From Osedax fenrisi (lineage: Eukaryota; Annelida; Polychaeta; Sabellida; Siboglinidae): a stretch of DNA of 64,000 nt. Position 1 is the first letter of the stretch. Every line of letters begins with the position of its first letter. Where the stretch lies: assembly GCA_964019155.1 (NCBI GenBank), contig OZ025242.1, forward strand, positions 27,099,118 through 27,163,117. The letters are read 5' to 3'. The position numbers were made by a program, and so were the translations under genes. Below, piece after piece: positions 14,041 through 27,654 of this stretch. The notes beneath the pieces are model-generated. The model worked only from the letters and a program-made list of their open reading frames with translations, did no database searches and had not been told where the DNA came from.

Positions 14041-14213
14041 CAATTGAGAAAATTAAAAGTAAATAACATACTGATAAAGGTACACTATTATATTAATATA
14101 TTATTCATAGAATAAATGTATAATTTCTTATACATATATTATATAATTTAATATGGTATAATATAATAATTCACTGTTAAATATATTATATAATAACTAT
14201 GATATTGTACAGG

Positions 14214-16972
14214 ATGAGGTTATTACCCGTGCTTCTATTGTTGACGATAGCCTATTGTTGTGCCTATGCTAGTTCACAAGGAGAAGAGGAGGAGGCTGCA
14301 TTAATGGGTTAGTGTTAATTAGTTTTATATACGTCAAATGTATATAATCATATAAAATTAGTATTCAATAATACATATTCATTTTTATATTGTAATTTAA
14401 TTTTAAAACTTAAAGCAGGGCGTTACAGTTAAGTTGTTTTATTTATTATCAACAAAAAGTATATTAATAAAATATGAAAATCAAATTATGTTAATCCCAA
14501 ACGTAACTGTAAGTACCTCAACTATTCATTATAAACATAAACCTATAAATAATACTGATGTTATAAATATATAAAATACATATATAAATATATAAATATA
14601 TATATATATAATATATATTATGATAACATTATTGAAATTTACTAAATGTTTCAAATATTTAACATCAGTATTATTTATATAATATATAAATGATATTAAT
14701 AGTTATAAATGTTATCTACATAGTAAACAAACATAATTGTTATTTTATACTCAATTGGAAAGGATTTTTACATTTTATACTATATCTAAAACCCAAACAA
14801 ATTTATTTCCTTTGAATAATCTATATAACATTATCATAGTATATATCCAATATATTGTTAATATAATGATCGGCTCTATGGTAATGTAATATAGTTGTAA
14901 ATATTGTATAGATACAATTATATTTGATAAACATGCAAATAAAAATATGTTTTATTATCTACTTTTTATTGGTTTATAATTAAACACAGTAAAACCTCTC
15001 TATAAGAAACCTCTTTATAAGAAAAACCTCTTTATAAGAACATTGTTCATACATTTGGTTGGAATTCAACCTTTTACACATTAAAAAAACCTCTTTATAA
15101 GAATATCTTATAAGAAAAATATAAGAAAAACCTCTTTATAAGAAACTTATTGTATACAAAATATAAAAAATAATTATATATAAATAGAAGTATTGTATAT
15201 TGATAATAATTACATAAATTAATTATTATATAAGATATTTTTTTCTTACAAATATTTTATATTATATAAATATCTCGAAATGAATTAAAATTAATTAATA
15301 ATTGTTATTGTATATCCATACATTTTTTTAAATTTATTAAAATTAATTGATAAATTGTTAAATAATAACCCGCTTTAAAAAGGGGTTTCACACTGACTCG
15401 AATAGTTCATATATTATTATAATATTCATTATATTATTTCATCAATGATGATTCATAATTTATAATTACTAATGTAAATCTAATTAAATTTCATTATAAG
15501 CGCATATCTAAGCGCAAACAATATATTATACATTTTAAATCTAATATAATTAAATAAGTTGATGAAGGTTTACTGAACAATCAAGAATTATGTAAGATAC
15601 ATCATATTTGTCCATCTTTATTATCAAAATCATTGGAAAAGTAAAAACCTCTTTATAAGAAAAACCTCTCTATAAGAAAAAAATTACTGAAAAAAAATAG
15701 TTTCTTATAGAGAGGTTTTACTGTATATAAATATCGCAAGGGCTTAATATTAATAAATATGAATGTTATCAAAATATTAAAAACTAATTAAAATATGGTT
15801 GGTGTTTACCTGTAATACATTTATACATATAGTTATCTCTTTATTTGTGTCAAATTATAAACTTTAATTATTCATTTATATATTTTAAATTACGTCCTTC
15901 AAATAATTTGTTAAATTTAATAAAATATATTTATTAGAGGGGAACTGGTTTATAACATATCAGCACTACTCGGTATTTTCGGTTATTTATTTTTTTATGA
16001 TTTAAGTATCTATATATATAAATATAAATGGTCTGCATTTCCCAGTTATTGATTGTATAAATACAATACCACACTATCAATGTAAACATTTGGATTTTTA
16101 AATTTAATTTCAGTACCCCAATTTGAATGTATCGCGAACGTAATTAAAATATTTAAATTCATCTATGACAATAATCGGATTTTTTCGAATAGTATTGTAT
16201 TTACAGCGCACCTATTAACTATGTACTTATCATATACATATACGCATACATACAACAACATACACACATATATATATATAAATTAATTAAAATCACATTA
16301 TAGATTAAGTTAAAATATATTATTTTAATTAAATTAATTTAAAAAATTCTATAATTATACTATTAATAGCATATTCAAAAGTACTAAAGAAATATGAAAA
16401 TGATATCAAAGTGGCAGGATTAAACGACACTGATAAAGTTACTGATTATTAAAAGAGAGGCATTTTTGGTATATTATTAAGAGCCACGAAATTATGTAAT
16501 AATTATATTACGTAACAATTAAACAGATAGATTATGTGGACACTGCAGTTCTAAAACTAAGTCCAACTTACAACTTAATTGTTTGAAACTGAAATGGGAG
16601 TCCTATATGAAGAGGACGAGGTGCGGATTTTGGTGGAGAAGATATTGGTGTTATAGGTATGTAATTAATATAAAATTAATTAAGTATGTCCATTTAATAA
16701 TATTATATTCTATATTACTATTAGTTTATAGTAATAATACACAATATAATAATTAACTATAGTATAATAACATGATCCATTAGGAAGAGATATAGGTTGA
16801 GAATGTACTCGTATTGTTGTTCTGGTTCTTCTTTAAGGGAAATGAAATTTGGAGCGATTAAATTTACGCTCTGCTTTAAAAGTTAGTAAATCATATACCT
16901 ATGTATTATTTTTATATTTAAATGAAGTTAAAGTAATAATATACTACATATTTAACAACAAAAATAACAACA

Positions 16973-17007
<35 letters not shown>

Positions 17008-17173
17008 CATAATAACAGATACGAAATGCGGGGGTTACATTGGTCCTAAGCAAATCTATAGAGTATGTCGTTTTGCTCTCTTTAAATTTTGCAATCCGTT
17101 AGGCTATAGAAAAGAAGGAAATTATTGCTACCCAAGTTTGTATTTAAATTATTTTAGAATTATGCACTATTAA
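14214..17173 (+). CDS. Secreted 12-cysteine cationic peptide, copy A (4 exons)
   Basis: Exons by inspection: 14214-14307, 16527-16656, 16784-16881, 17019-17173 (stop TAA). Each junction has GT...AG and the phases are 1, 2 and 1, giving 158 residues. Residues 1-19 (MRLLPVLLLLTIAYCCAYA) are a clear signal peptide, followed by an acidic SSQGEEEEAA segment. The mature part is Arg/Lys- and Trp/Tyr-rich (RTRCGFWWRRYWCY) and holds 12 Cys: five in exon 2, three in exon 3 (including CC) and four in exon 4. Acceptor AACAG|AT is reused before exons 2 and 4. Copies B and C confirm every exon. Intron 1 contains a TIR insertion (14987-15723). The ATG follows TTGTACAG|G, so a 5'-UTR intron is possible. Function is inferred only: an extracellular antimicrobial or toxin-like peptide. 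I do not recognise the family. Confidence 0.8.
14987..15723. mobile_element. MITE with 20-bp TIR in intron 1 of copy A
   Basis: Ends are exact inverted copies of CAGTAAAACCTCTCTATAAG. Several internal CCTCTTTATAAGAA words repeat next to each end. The right flank is TA. Copies B and D lack it: D reads straight from TTATAATTAAATATA into ATATCGCAAGGGC, the sequence that flanks the element in A. CAGT ends, TA target and subterminal repeats suggest a pogo/Tigger-related non-autonomous element. No transposase frame is visible. Confidence 0.85.
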
Positions 17174-18967
17174 AATTAATATTAATAATTAAAATATAAA
17201 ATGTAATAAGAATATGAATAATATCAGCTTGAATTAATTATATCTCAATATTTATATAGAAGTTATATATATATATAAAATATAATATTATATATTATAG
17301 CTACCAATTTTATAATTTATCAGATTATTAAATTTGACAATATTTGCATTTATAAATACTTGATTAGTATTACTATACTAATATTTAATAATATCGAAAA
17401 AGTATATTAATTTATAAATTAATAATATACAAAAGTATATTAATTTATAAATGAATGTAGCTCATTTTATAATAATTCTAATAAATCTAAAGTTAGCATC
17501 TACAACATTATACAATTTAATATATGAATATTTTGATATAACATTAATATAGATTAAGTATAACATCGGGCGTAGAATAGTTCATAGAGGAACTATATAT
17601 ATTGATGAATGTCTATATAATAAACATTTATTTAATTGTAATAATTAAGGATAATTTCGTATATAATTACATAGCTATATAAAACGTAATATCTAGCTAC
17701 TAAAATCATAGATATTAGATAGTAATATGTCATGTATAACTATTCCAGTGGCTATGTAGTTATTATTAAGGACTATTAATACAAATAAATGATCTACATG
17801 GCGAACATATGAGATTTATATTTTAAAGTATGGAGACTTTTGAAATACATAAATTATATAACAAAAATAAATATTTTTTTTGTATTTCGTAGATTATATT
17901 TATAACTATAGTTGTTATATTTATATTTATATATATATATATATAAATAATAAATATTTTATATCATATGCTTTAGCTATCCTATAACATTCTTAATATT
18001 AGTATATTTATAATATACATATTAATTATTTGTATTAATACATATACATAATTAATAGTATGTTAGAATATATTATATATTTATAATATCAGTAATATAC
18101 AAACTCATACATTATATCCATTATCTACTTTAACATTAACTACCAAATTAATTAATAAATATTACAGAATAAATCACTGATGAACAGAAAAATGGACAAT
18201 TGAAATTTATATAATTTTATTTATTATATTTTACTTATTATAATACATTATTATATGAAATTAAATGTATTAATAATATTATGATTTAAACAAATATTAA
18301 TAAATATGTATCATTTTAATATATGTTATAATTTATTAAAAAATTAATTTTAAATATATTATAAATATTCATAGAATTATATTTACTATTAAATCAATAC
18401 ATCGAAATTATGAAAATTGTTGAATTATAATAAATATATATAATCATATTTTTTGATTATTTTTTATTTAAAAATGTAATTATTTTTGTAAAAAAAATGA
18501 CAAATTTAAATTAATAATTCGCAAATTCGAAAAGATATTTGTATATTTATTCTAATTGAAAATCAGATAATAAAGAATATTAGTTAGCTAGAGCGCACTA
18601 AAATATATATTTTAGTAATGATTATTTACAAATATGTAATTATATTAACTGTATACATAGCAATAAGAACATCACAATATAATTGTTATTACCAGCATCA
18701 GTAAGAATACAGTTTGTAATATGATATTAAGTAGGAGATACATATATATCGTTACCTATTTTTAGCCATAGTATCTAGTAACGTATCTATATAATATAGA
18801 ATGATGTATTTTACAATTATGTATTTAATTTATAAAACTATAATTTAATATAATTTGTGATAATATATAATTATTAAAAATAATCATTAACTATTTTACA
18901 AATTTAAATAATAATTATTTGTATAAGTTAAAACAAAATATAATTTCATTATATATATATAATATAT

Positions 18968-19008
<41 letters not shown>

Positions 19009-19227
19009 CATATTTATTATATTTTCTATTGAACTCCCATAATATAATTAAATATTAAAATTTAAAAATTCTGATATATGATATATTCGGTTAAAAGGGT
19101 GACATATAAAAAATTAACAATATTATTGAAAATAAGTAGATCTATATCTGGTATTATTAAGTCATAAAATAATACTCTTATTATTTGGAAGTTAACTAGC
19201 TGGATTGTTAAGAGACAGAAATGTACA
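17174..19227. repeat. Downstream flank of gene A (cluster repeat)
   Basis: No gene is seen. The sequence is shared in inverted orientation with about 22700-24190 (downstream of B) and with the flank of C. It includes ATAGTTCATAGAGGAACTAT near 17577, GCGAACATATGAGATTTATA near 17802 and CAATACATCGAAATTATGAA near 18396. It carries short (TA)n tracts. The unit is longer than the gene, so whole genomic blocks were duplicated rather than retroposed mRNAs. Confidence 0.75.
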
Positions 19228-20024
19228 TGTAGGGGAACGTCTCAGATTACCGAACCCCTCCTAATACCGACCCCTCTCGTATCTAAGTAACTATAAGATA
19301 TATCAAAAAATTATATATACATGAACTGATAGTAATTTAATGATAAATATGAATAAGTATTTTGTTTAAAAAATTATTCAACCTTCATTTTTTATTTTAT
19401 CAAATGTAAGATTCTAATTTTACTTTTTAAATATTTGAATAATAAATGTTTTTAAATAATGTAAATACTTTATTAATTAAAAGATAACTTAACACTGCAA
19501 CTACTATTGTATATCAATAAAATGTTTATAACTCATATAAAAATAATTTAATTTGAATAAATATTAACCAATATATCTTAATTATAGAAACACATATGAA
19601 TTATCTATCACCGTCCCCCTAAATTACTCTAATACCGACTTCATGGGTGTGATTTATAATATCAAATCAAAATAGATCCGTATTTTACTTTAAAATATGT
19701 CGTAAATTGTTTGTGTATTATTGATATAGATTTATTATTCATGATTCCAGTTGATTATATATATACTGATTAATAAATAAATATTACATAATAATATTAA
19801 CTATTTTAATATAATTATTATAAAGTTTAAATTTTAATTAAATCGATTACCTACCCGCCTGTTTATTCTTGTAAATATAATAATATAAAAAATTTAAAAT
19901 AGCTACATTATTTATTGCCATGATTTTACCCTAATTACAAAATTAACAATAAATATATTTAATATTGAATAAGTTATTACAAATAATCATTTATGTGTCG
20001 GTAATCGGAGACTTTCCCCTACAA
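19228..20024. mobile_element. TIR element, TGTAGGGGAA ends
   Basis: Left end TGTAGGGGAACGTCTCAGAT and right end (inverted) TGTAGGGGAAAGTCTCCGAT continue to a shared ATTACCGA. ACA flanks both sides, a possible 3-bp target duplication. The corresponding place in copy C (near 49550, inverted) has no insertion. The interior (about 800 bp) is AT-rich with no reading frame, so it is a non-autonomous element of unknown superfamily. Confidence 0.75.
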
Positions 20025-20452
20025 CAGTAACTGCCACATTTTCTCAATGATATATGTTTGTCGTTGCTACTTCTCAGATTCCAGTATATATATATATATA
20101 TATAATTATATTTTTTTATATTTAATATATACACTAATGAAATGTATCATAACCGCAAAATATGAAGCGTATGTAAAAAAACAAAGTATACTATAATATA
20201 TTGTATTAATGTCAATTATTATTATTATCATTATTATTATTATTAATAATAATATTAACAATTTTAATTAATTACGTATTTAATATATTTAGTAAAATAT
20301 TAAATCTTCATAGAAATACGCATAACTTCATATTTCTAATACTGTGTGTATGTGTAGGTAAATAATTAATACTATTTAAATATAGTAAATGAAATGACAT
20401 AATAAATCATTCATGAAGTTAGTATTGACGCGTTGATTAACACATGCTTTAT

Positions 20453-20504
<52 letters not shown>

Positions 20505-20607
20505 AACATAGAATTGTAGTCCACATCTTACTAGGTATATAAATGTTCTAATCTGATTAATGTTCTAAATTAATACTTTATTATTGTGAAATATAACTTT
20601 ATATACT

Positions 20608-20643
<36 letters not shown>

Positions 20644-21235
20644 TTTATAAACACTAAATACCATTATATATGCAATTGATATATTAGTATTATGTATGTA
20701 GCAATTTTAACATATCGACATCGTATAGTGCTTAACGTATTTTATAAACAATAATATTCTCAATTATATTTCACAATAATAAGGAATTCATCTAGAACAG
20801 ACATCACAGACATACACATAGTAAGATGTAGACCATTGTATTATGTGTAATATCTTTGACTAACTCTAAGATATAATACATCAAGTATATGTGTGCAGGT
20901 GTCAATACTAACTTTAGGAATGATTTATTATGTCATGTCAAGTATTATATTTAAATAGTAATAGTAATTTAACAATTGTTAAATATATATTAATATATAA
21001 ACACACTATTAAAAATATGAAGTTATGTGTAGTTCTATGAAGATTTAATATTTTACTTACTAAATCAATGACGGGATTAATTAAACTTGTTTTTATAATA
21101 TTATTATTATTAATAATAATAATAATAATAATTGATATTAATATATTACTATGTTGTATCGACATACGCTTTATATGTTGACCTTTCAATCCTGTTATGA
21201 TACATTTCCTTAGTGTATGTAAATATTTAATATAA

Positions 21236-21273
<38 letters not shown>

Positions 21274-21300
21274 GTACATAGTATCTATACTATATTGTCA
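20025..21300. repeat. Centre of the A/B inverted repeat
   Basis: Sequences on either side mirror each other. GAAATGTATCATAACCGCAA (20138) mirrors TTATGATACATTTCC (21196). ATGACATAATAAATCATTC (20394) mirrors GAATGATTTATTATGTCAT (20918). ACATCTTACTA (20524) mirrors TAGTAAGATGTAGACC (20819). The axis is near 20.65 kb. (TA)n lie at 20461-20500, 20612-20640 and 21240-21268, with small (TTA)/(AAT) runs. There is no coding sequence. Confidence 0.75.
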
Positions 21301-21390
21301 TTGTCGTTATTATTATTATTATTTTTATGCTGTTATATTTAACATGTATTTGCTGTAATAAAGTTATACGAACTAACTTCACTTTGTTAC

Positions 21391-21461
<71 letters not shown>

Positions 21462-21815
21462 GCAACAACAAAATATAAAATAGAGAAAGTGTGGCGGCCC
21501 CTCGTGTGTATTACGATTATTACAATTCATGCGAGAACTTTTCAGTACGAATACATTCATATTCACAATAGCATATATATATTACCATTAAAATCAATGT
21601 TATTATATAACTTACTAACGGTAAATATGACATTAATTGAATGTAATAGTGTATAGATGATACCTTTACATTAGTCAGTATTACATATATATATTTTAAT
21701 TTATATTTGTGGTTTGTGTTAGTTTCACTAGTTTGTTTTAGTTTGATTTGGTTTGGATTGATTTAGTTTTAATATAGTCATGTTTTTATCTGCATTACAT
21801 CTAGATTGAGCATTA

Positions 21816-21857
<42 letters not shown>

Positions 21858-22730
21858 TACACATATATAAAAGATTATTTATAAATATAATATCACTATA
21901 GTACTTAACATTACGCCTACATTATTATCTATCACTAATTGCACACTACCGCGGATAATCTACTGTTATTATACATTCAATTAGTGTTATATTTACCGTT
22001 GCGAAGTTATGTATTAGCAGTGAATGATAATAATATATGTTATGCTATTTTGAATGTGATTATATTCATATTGACAAATATAAGTTATCGCCTGAACTGA
22101 AGTGTTCTAGTAGTGAGACGAGAGCTAAAAGTGACATTCAGCTGAATATGTGTCCGTAAATATTGTTTAACTCATAACGTCTAATATACGGTATAATAAT
22201 AAGTCAATACATAATTGTATTATCTTTCGTGAACTTGTAACTTTGATACCATAGCTCTCTTTGTTTTATCACGCATTTGATTATTATAAAAATTGTGATT
22301 TTTTTTTATATTTTACTGTGGAAATCAGTTACTGTTGTGCTATTAAATTTCTGCCCCTTTACAATCCAGCTAGTTAAATCCAAAATAATAATAGTGTTGT
22401 TATATGACTTAATAAACCTTGATATGGATCTACTAGTTTTCAATAATATTCTAAATTGTTGTCTATATCACATTTTTAACCGTATATATAATTAGGTAAT
22501 TTCAGATGATGATAACATTTAAAATAGTATATACTTGATAATTATTTAAATTAGGCTGTTGTCATACGTCATCTATAATTATATGTTCTTCTATTGTACG
22601 TGTCTGCTATATTTAGAATATTATATTGCATACAAATATTTACATTATTTATTATTATTTTATTATATATTTATTTTTAATACTTCATTATTTTATGGGA
22701 GTTCAATATTAAACATAATTAATATGCAAT

Positions 22731-22762
<32 letters not shown>

Positions 22763-24193
22763 TAAATGATATTTTGTATTAACATAAAAAAATAATTATA
22801 ATTAATTTGTAAAATAGATAATGATTATTTTTAATAATTATACATATTCACAAATTATATTAAATTATAGTTTTATAAATTAAATACATAATTGTAAAAT
22901 ACATCATTTTCTATTGTATAGATATATTACTAGATACTATGACTAAATATAGGTAACGATATATATGTATATCCTACTAAATATCATATTACAAACTGTA
23001 TTCTTACTGATGCTGGTAAAAACAATTATAGTGTGATGTTCTTAATGCTATGTATACATTTAATATAATTACATATAATATAAGTTAATATAATTAAATA
23101 TTTGATTTAGAATTAATGTACAAATATATTTTCGAATTTGCGAATTATATATTTAAATTTGTCATTTTGTATACAAAATATATAATTTTAAAATAAAAAT
23201 AATCAACAAATATTATTATATATATATATTTATTATAATTCAACAATTTTCATAATTTCGATGTATTGATTTAATATATAATATAATTCTATGAATATGT
23301 ATCATATATTTAATATAAAATTAAATTTTTATAATAAATTATAATATATATTAAAATTATACATATTTATTAATATTTGTTTAAATCATAATATTATTAA
23401 TAGATTTCATTTCAGATTATAATGTATTATAATTTGTAAAATATAATAAATAAAATTATATTAATTTCAAATATCCATTTCTATTTTCATCAATGATTTA
23501 TTCTGTAATATTTATTTATTAATTAATATTTTATTATACGTTTCTTTGGTAATTAATGTTAAATTAGGATAATGATAATGGATATAATTTATCAGTTTGT
23601 ATATTATAATAAATATATAATATATGCTAACATACTATTAATTATTTATATGTATTAATATACATAAGTAATATGTATATTATAAATATACTAATATTAA
23701 GAATGTTATAGGATAGCTAAAGCATATGATCTAACAATGATATTTATTTGTATATAGTTATAAATATAATATACAAAATACAAAAAAAAATATTTAATAA
23801 TTTACGTATTTCAAAATTGTCCATACTTTAAAATATAAATCTCATATGTTCGCCATGTAGATCATTCATTTGTATTAATATTCTTTAATAATAACTACAT
23901 ATGCACTGGAATAGTTATACATTTAAAGAAAGCATACCCGATAAACATGACATATTACAATCTATAATTTTAGTAGCCAGATATTACGTTTTATATAGCT
24001 ATAGCTAACCTACAGGTAATTATTTACGAAATACTCCTTAATTATTACAATTAAATAAATGTTAATTATGTAGACATTCATCAACACATAGAGTTCCTCT
24101 ATGAACTATTCTAGGCCCGATGTTATATATTAAATTTTATATTTTTAATTATTAATATTAATTTTAATAGTGCATAATTCTAAAATAATTTAA
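21301..24193. repeat. Downstream flank of gene B (cluster repeat)
   Basis: A mirror copy of the 17.2-20.0 kb flank, extended by an outer part (21300-22500). That outer part recurs at 28.4-30.5 kb and 47.4-48.9 kb. Words such as GATGTAATGCAGATAAAAAC and TATCTATCACTAATTGCACA mark it. (TA)n lie at 21391-21454 and 21821-21852. Short frames here (for example 22277-22495) are not conserved in the other copies and I do not regard them as genes. Confidence 0.7.
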
Positions 24194-26417
24194 TTACAAA
24201 CTTGGGTAGCAGTAATTTCCTTCTTTTCTATAGCCAATCGGATTGCAAAATGTAAAGATAGCAAAACGACAGACTTTATAGATTTTCTTATGACCAATGA
24301 AACCCCCGCATATCGTATCTGTTGTTACGTCATTATATATATATATATATATATATTGTATATTTATTGTATATTATTAATTTAAATTAATTTAAATATA
24401 AAAAGAATACATATGTATTTGATTTACTAACTTTTAAAACAGAACTTAAATTTCTTTTTTCCAAGTTTCAATGCCTTTACAGAAGAACCGGAACAACAAT
24501 ACTGCTTCATTATCAACCTATGTCTCTTCCTTATTGATCATGTTATTATAAAACAGTTAATTATTATATTATTTATTATTACTATAAACTAATAGTAAAA
24601 TAGAATATATTATTATTAAAATAGACATACTTAATTACTATTATTTTAATTCACATACTGACCTATAACACCAATATCTTCTCCACCAAAATCCGCACCT
24701 CGTCCTCTTCATATAGGACTCCCATTTCAGTTTCAAACACGCAAGTTGTAATGGGGACCAAGTTTTAGAACTGCAGTGTCCACATAATCTATCTGTTCAA
24801 TTGTTACGTAATATAATTATTACATAATTACGTGGTTATTAATAATATACCAAAAATGCCTCTCTTTTAATAATCAGTAACTTTATCAGTGTCGTTTAAT
24901 CCTGCCACTTTGATATCATTTTCATATTCCTCTAGTTATTTTGAATATGCTATTAATGGTATAATTATAGAATTTTTAAATTAATTTAATTAAAATAATA
25001 TATTTTAACTTAATCTATAATGTGATTTTAATTGTATATATATATATATATACAATTAAAATATGTGTATGTGGTTGTATGTATGTGTGTATGTATATGT
25101 GAGTAAATTAGATAATAGGTGGCGCTGTAAATACGAGACTATTCGAAAACATCGATGATTGTCATAGATGAATTTAAATATTTAAATTAAGTTCGCGATA
25201 CATACAAATTGGGGTACCTAAATTAAATTTAAAAATCCCAATGTTTAAATTGATCGTATTTTATTATATATATATATATATATATATATAAATCAATAAC
25301 TGGGAAATGCAGACCATTTATATTTATATATATAGATAGTTAAATCATAAACAAATAAATAACCGAAAATAACGAGTAGTGCTGATATGTTATAAATAGC
25401 TCCCCTCTAATATATATTTTAAAAATTTGTTTAAATTATTTGAAGGACGTAATTTAAAATATATAAATGAATAATTAAAGTTCATAATTTGACACAAATA
25501 AATTGATAGCTATATGTTTAAATGTATTACAGGTAAACACCCGCGGGTCTCTCTAGTCTAGGGACGTCGTTACTGTCGAGATATTGTATTTAAAAGATGG
25601 CGAGTTAAGATGTCTACTAAAATACCGATTACTTTAGAGATTGTTTTACACATATTTTAATTAGTTTTTAATATTTAGATAATATTCATATCTATTAATA
25701 TTAAGCCCTTGCGATATTTATATATTTAATTATAAGATAATAATAATTAGATAAATAATAAAAGATATTTTTATTTGCATGTTATTGAAAAATAATTGTA
25801 TCTATATAATATGTACAACTATATTACATTAACATAGAGCCGATCATTATATTAGCAATATATTGCATATATACTATGACAATGTTATAAAGAATCTTCA
25901 AAGGAAATAATTTGTTTGGGTTTTAGATATAGTATACTATTATATATAATATGAAAAAAATACTTTCCAATTGAGTATAAAATAACAATTATGTTTGTTT
26001 ACTGTGTAGATAACATTTATAACTATTAATATCACACACGAATATATATATATATCATATTATATATATTATTATGATAACATTATTGAAATTTACTAAA
26101 TATTTAAAATATTTAACATCAGTTTTGTTTACATAACTTTTGTTTGGAATTCATATAATTTTATTTGCATACTTTTTTTTATAATAAATAAAACAACTTA
26201 ACTTTAACGCCGTGCTTTAATAAAATTAAATTGCACTATAAAAATGAATATGTATTATTGAATAATAATTAAATAAATATATACGATAATTCTTGACGTA
26301 TATACAAACTAATTAACACTAACCCATTAATTCAGCCTCCTCCTCCTCTTCTTGTGAACTAGCATACACACAACAATAGGCTATCGTCAACAATAGAAGC
26401 ACGGGTAATAACCTCAT
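24194..26417 (-). CDS. Secreted 12-cysteine cationic peptide, copy B (4 exons)
   Basis: Exons on the minus strand: 26417-26324, 24792-24663, 24529-24432 and 24318-24194 (stop TAA). Phases are 1, 2, 1 as in A, and the product is 148 residues. The signal peptide differs from A by one residue (CCVYA), followed by SSQEEEEEAE. All 12 cysteines are kept. Exon 3 encodes a lysine-rich loop (ALKLGKKKFKFCFK) after CC; exon 4 encodes FIGHKKIYKVCRFAIFTFC. A base change after PSL makes a stop, so the C-terminus is about ten residues shorter than in A. Introns are 1531, 133 and 113 bp. It converges with A across the palindrome centre. No frameshift or premature stop is present, so it looks functional. Confidence 0.8.
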
Positions 26418-26705
26418 CCTGTACAATATCATAGGTATTATATAATATATTTAACAGAGAATTATTATATTATACCATATTAAATTATATATAATATATG
26501 TATAAGAAATTATACATTTATTCTTTGAATAATATATTAATATAATAGTGTACCTTTATCGGTATGTTATTTACTTTTAATTTTCTCAATTGACAGACGA
26601 TGTTATATAGTAATAAAATGATCACGTGGTCATATTTATAAATGTATTATAATGTCATAAATAACTCTTATTAACATAGCATTACACATTAATTATAAAC
26701 ATATT

Positions 26706-26743
<38 letters not shown>

Positions 26744-27640
26744 TTATGAATTAAATCAGTTTATAGACAATTGTCTAAGGAGGATCATTGAAAGCTATAA
26801 GTAGCATATTAAATCGATACCTCAAGAATATTTCATCATGTTTCATAAATAACTCTTATTAATATACGCATTACACATTAATTATACATAAAAACATATT
26901 ACAAATATATATATATATATATATACATATACATACGTAGATATACTGTGAACTATTATTTTGATATTACCGATAAGGGAATGTATAAAGTTAAATCCAT
27001 AATCGTGAAGAAAAATGATATATTATTTATAATTTAATAGATAATATCGATTTTATAATTTAAATTATATTATATTTATTATATATTATGTATAAATATA
27101 AAATATATCTAATAGCTATATATAAATATAGAATTGGTTAAAGAATCTATTATAGATTAAAAGTATATGATAATAAGGATAATAAAAGTATAAATTCATC
27201 AATTTCATATTTTATCAAATTAAATAATCAATAGTCTGTGATAAATATATTTAAGAATAAATTCATGTTAAAAGATACTAATTATTATATAAATAAAAAA
27301 CTTTCTACAAATACAAATAACTTATTCTATAATACCAGAAAGTTATTAAAATCAAACAAAATTACTAATACACTGTTATATAATAATAACGTAAATATTA
27401 GTACAGATAAATAAAATAAAATAATAAATTACAAAAATAAAATAAATAAAATAATGTTTACAGATATTGCACAATTAAGTTAATATAATAATCTGAATTT
27501 AAATCCATAGGTTCATTTTTTATTTTATTGTATACTTATTTTAGTTATATGTTATTGTATCCATATATTTTTACATTTATTAATCCATATATTTTACATT
27601 TATATACTTTTTTATATTTTGACTATTTATATACTAATTA
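26418..27640. repeat. Upstream flank of gene B
   Basis: Non-coding. It is the inverted counterpart of 10560-11335 and 13730-14213, without the LINE that separates these in the A arm. It contains GATCACGTGGTCATATTTAT near 26620, the counterpart of a GATCACGTGATC palindrome in A, C and D. That palindrome is the only strong conserved regulatory candidate I can see. Ends with AT-rich DNA near 27640. Confidence 0.65.
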
Positions 27641-27654
27641 TATTTTACTTGAAT

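Noticed and set aside
16603..16656. Alternative frame in exon 2 reading RGRGADFGGEDIGVIG, with a furin-like RRGR in copy C
   Set aside because: The frame has TGA in A and B and does not fit the phases of exons 1 and 3. The chosen frame is open in all copies and phase-consistent.
22277..22495. 72-codon frame downstream of gene B
   Set aside because: Not preserved in the other copies of the same block; typical chance frame in AT-rich DNA.
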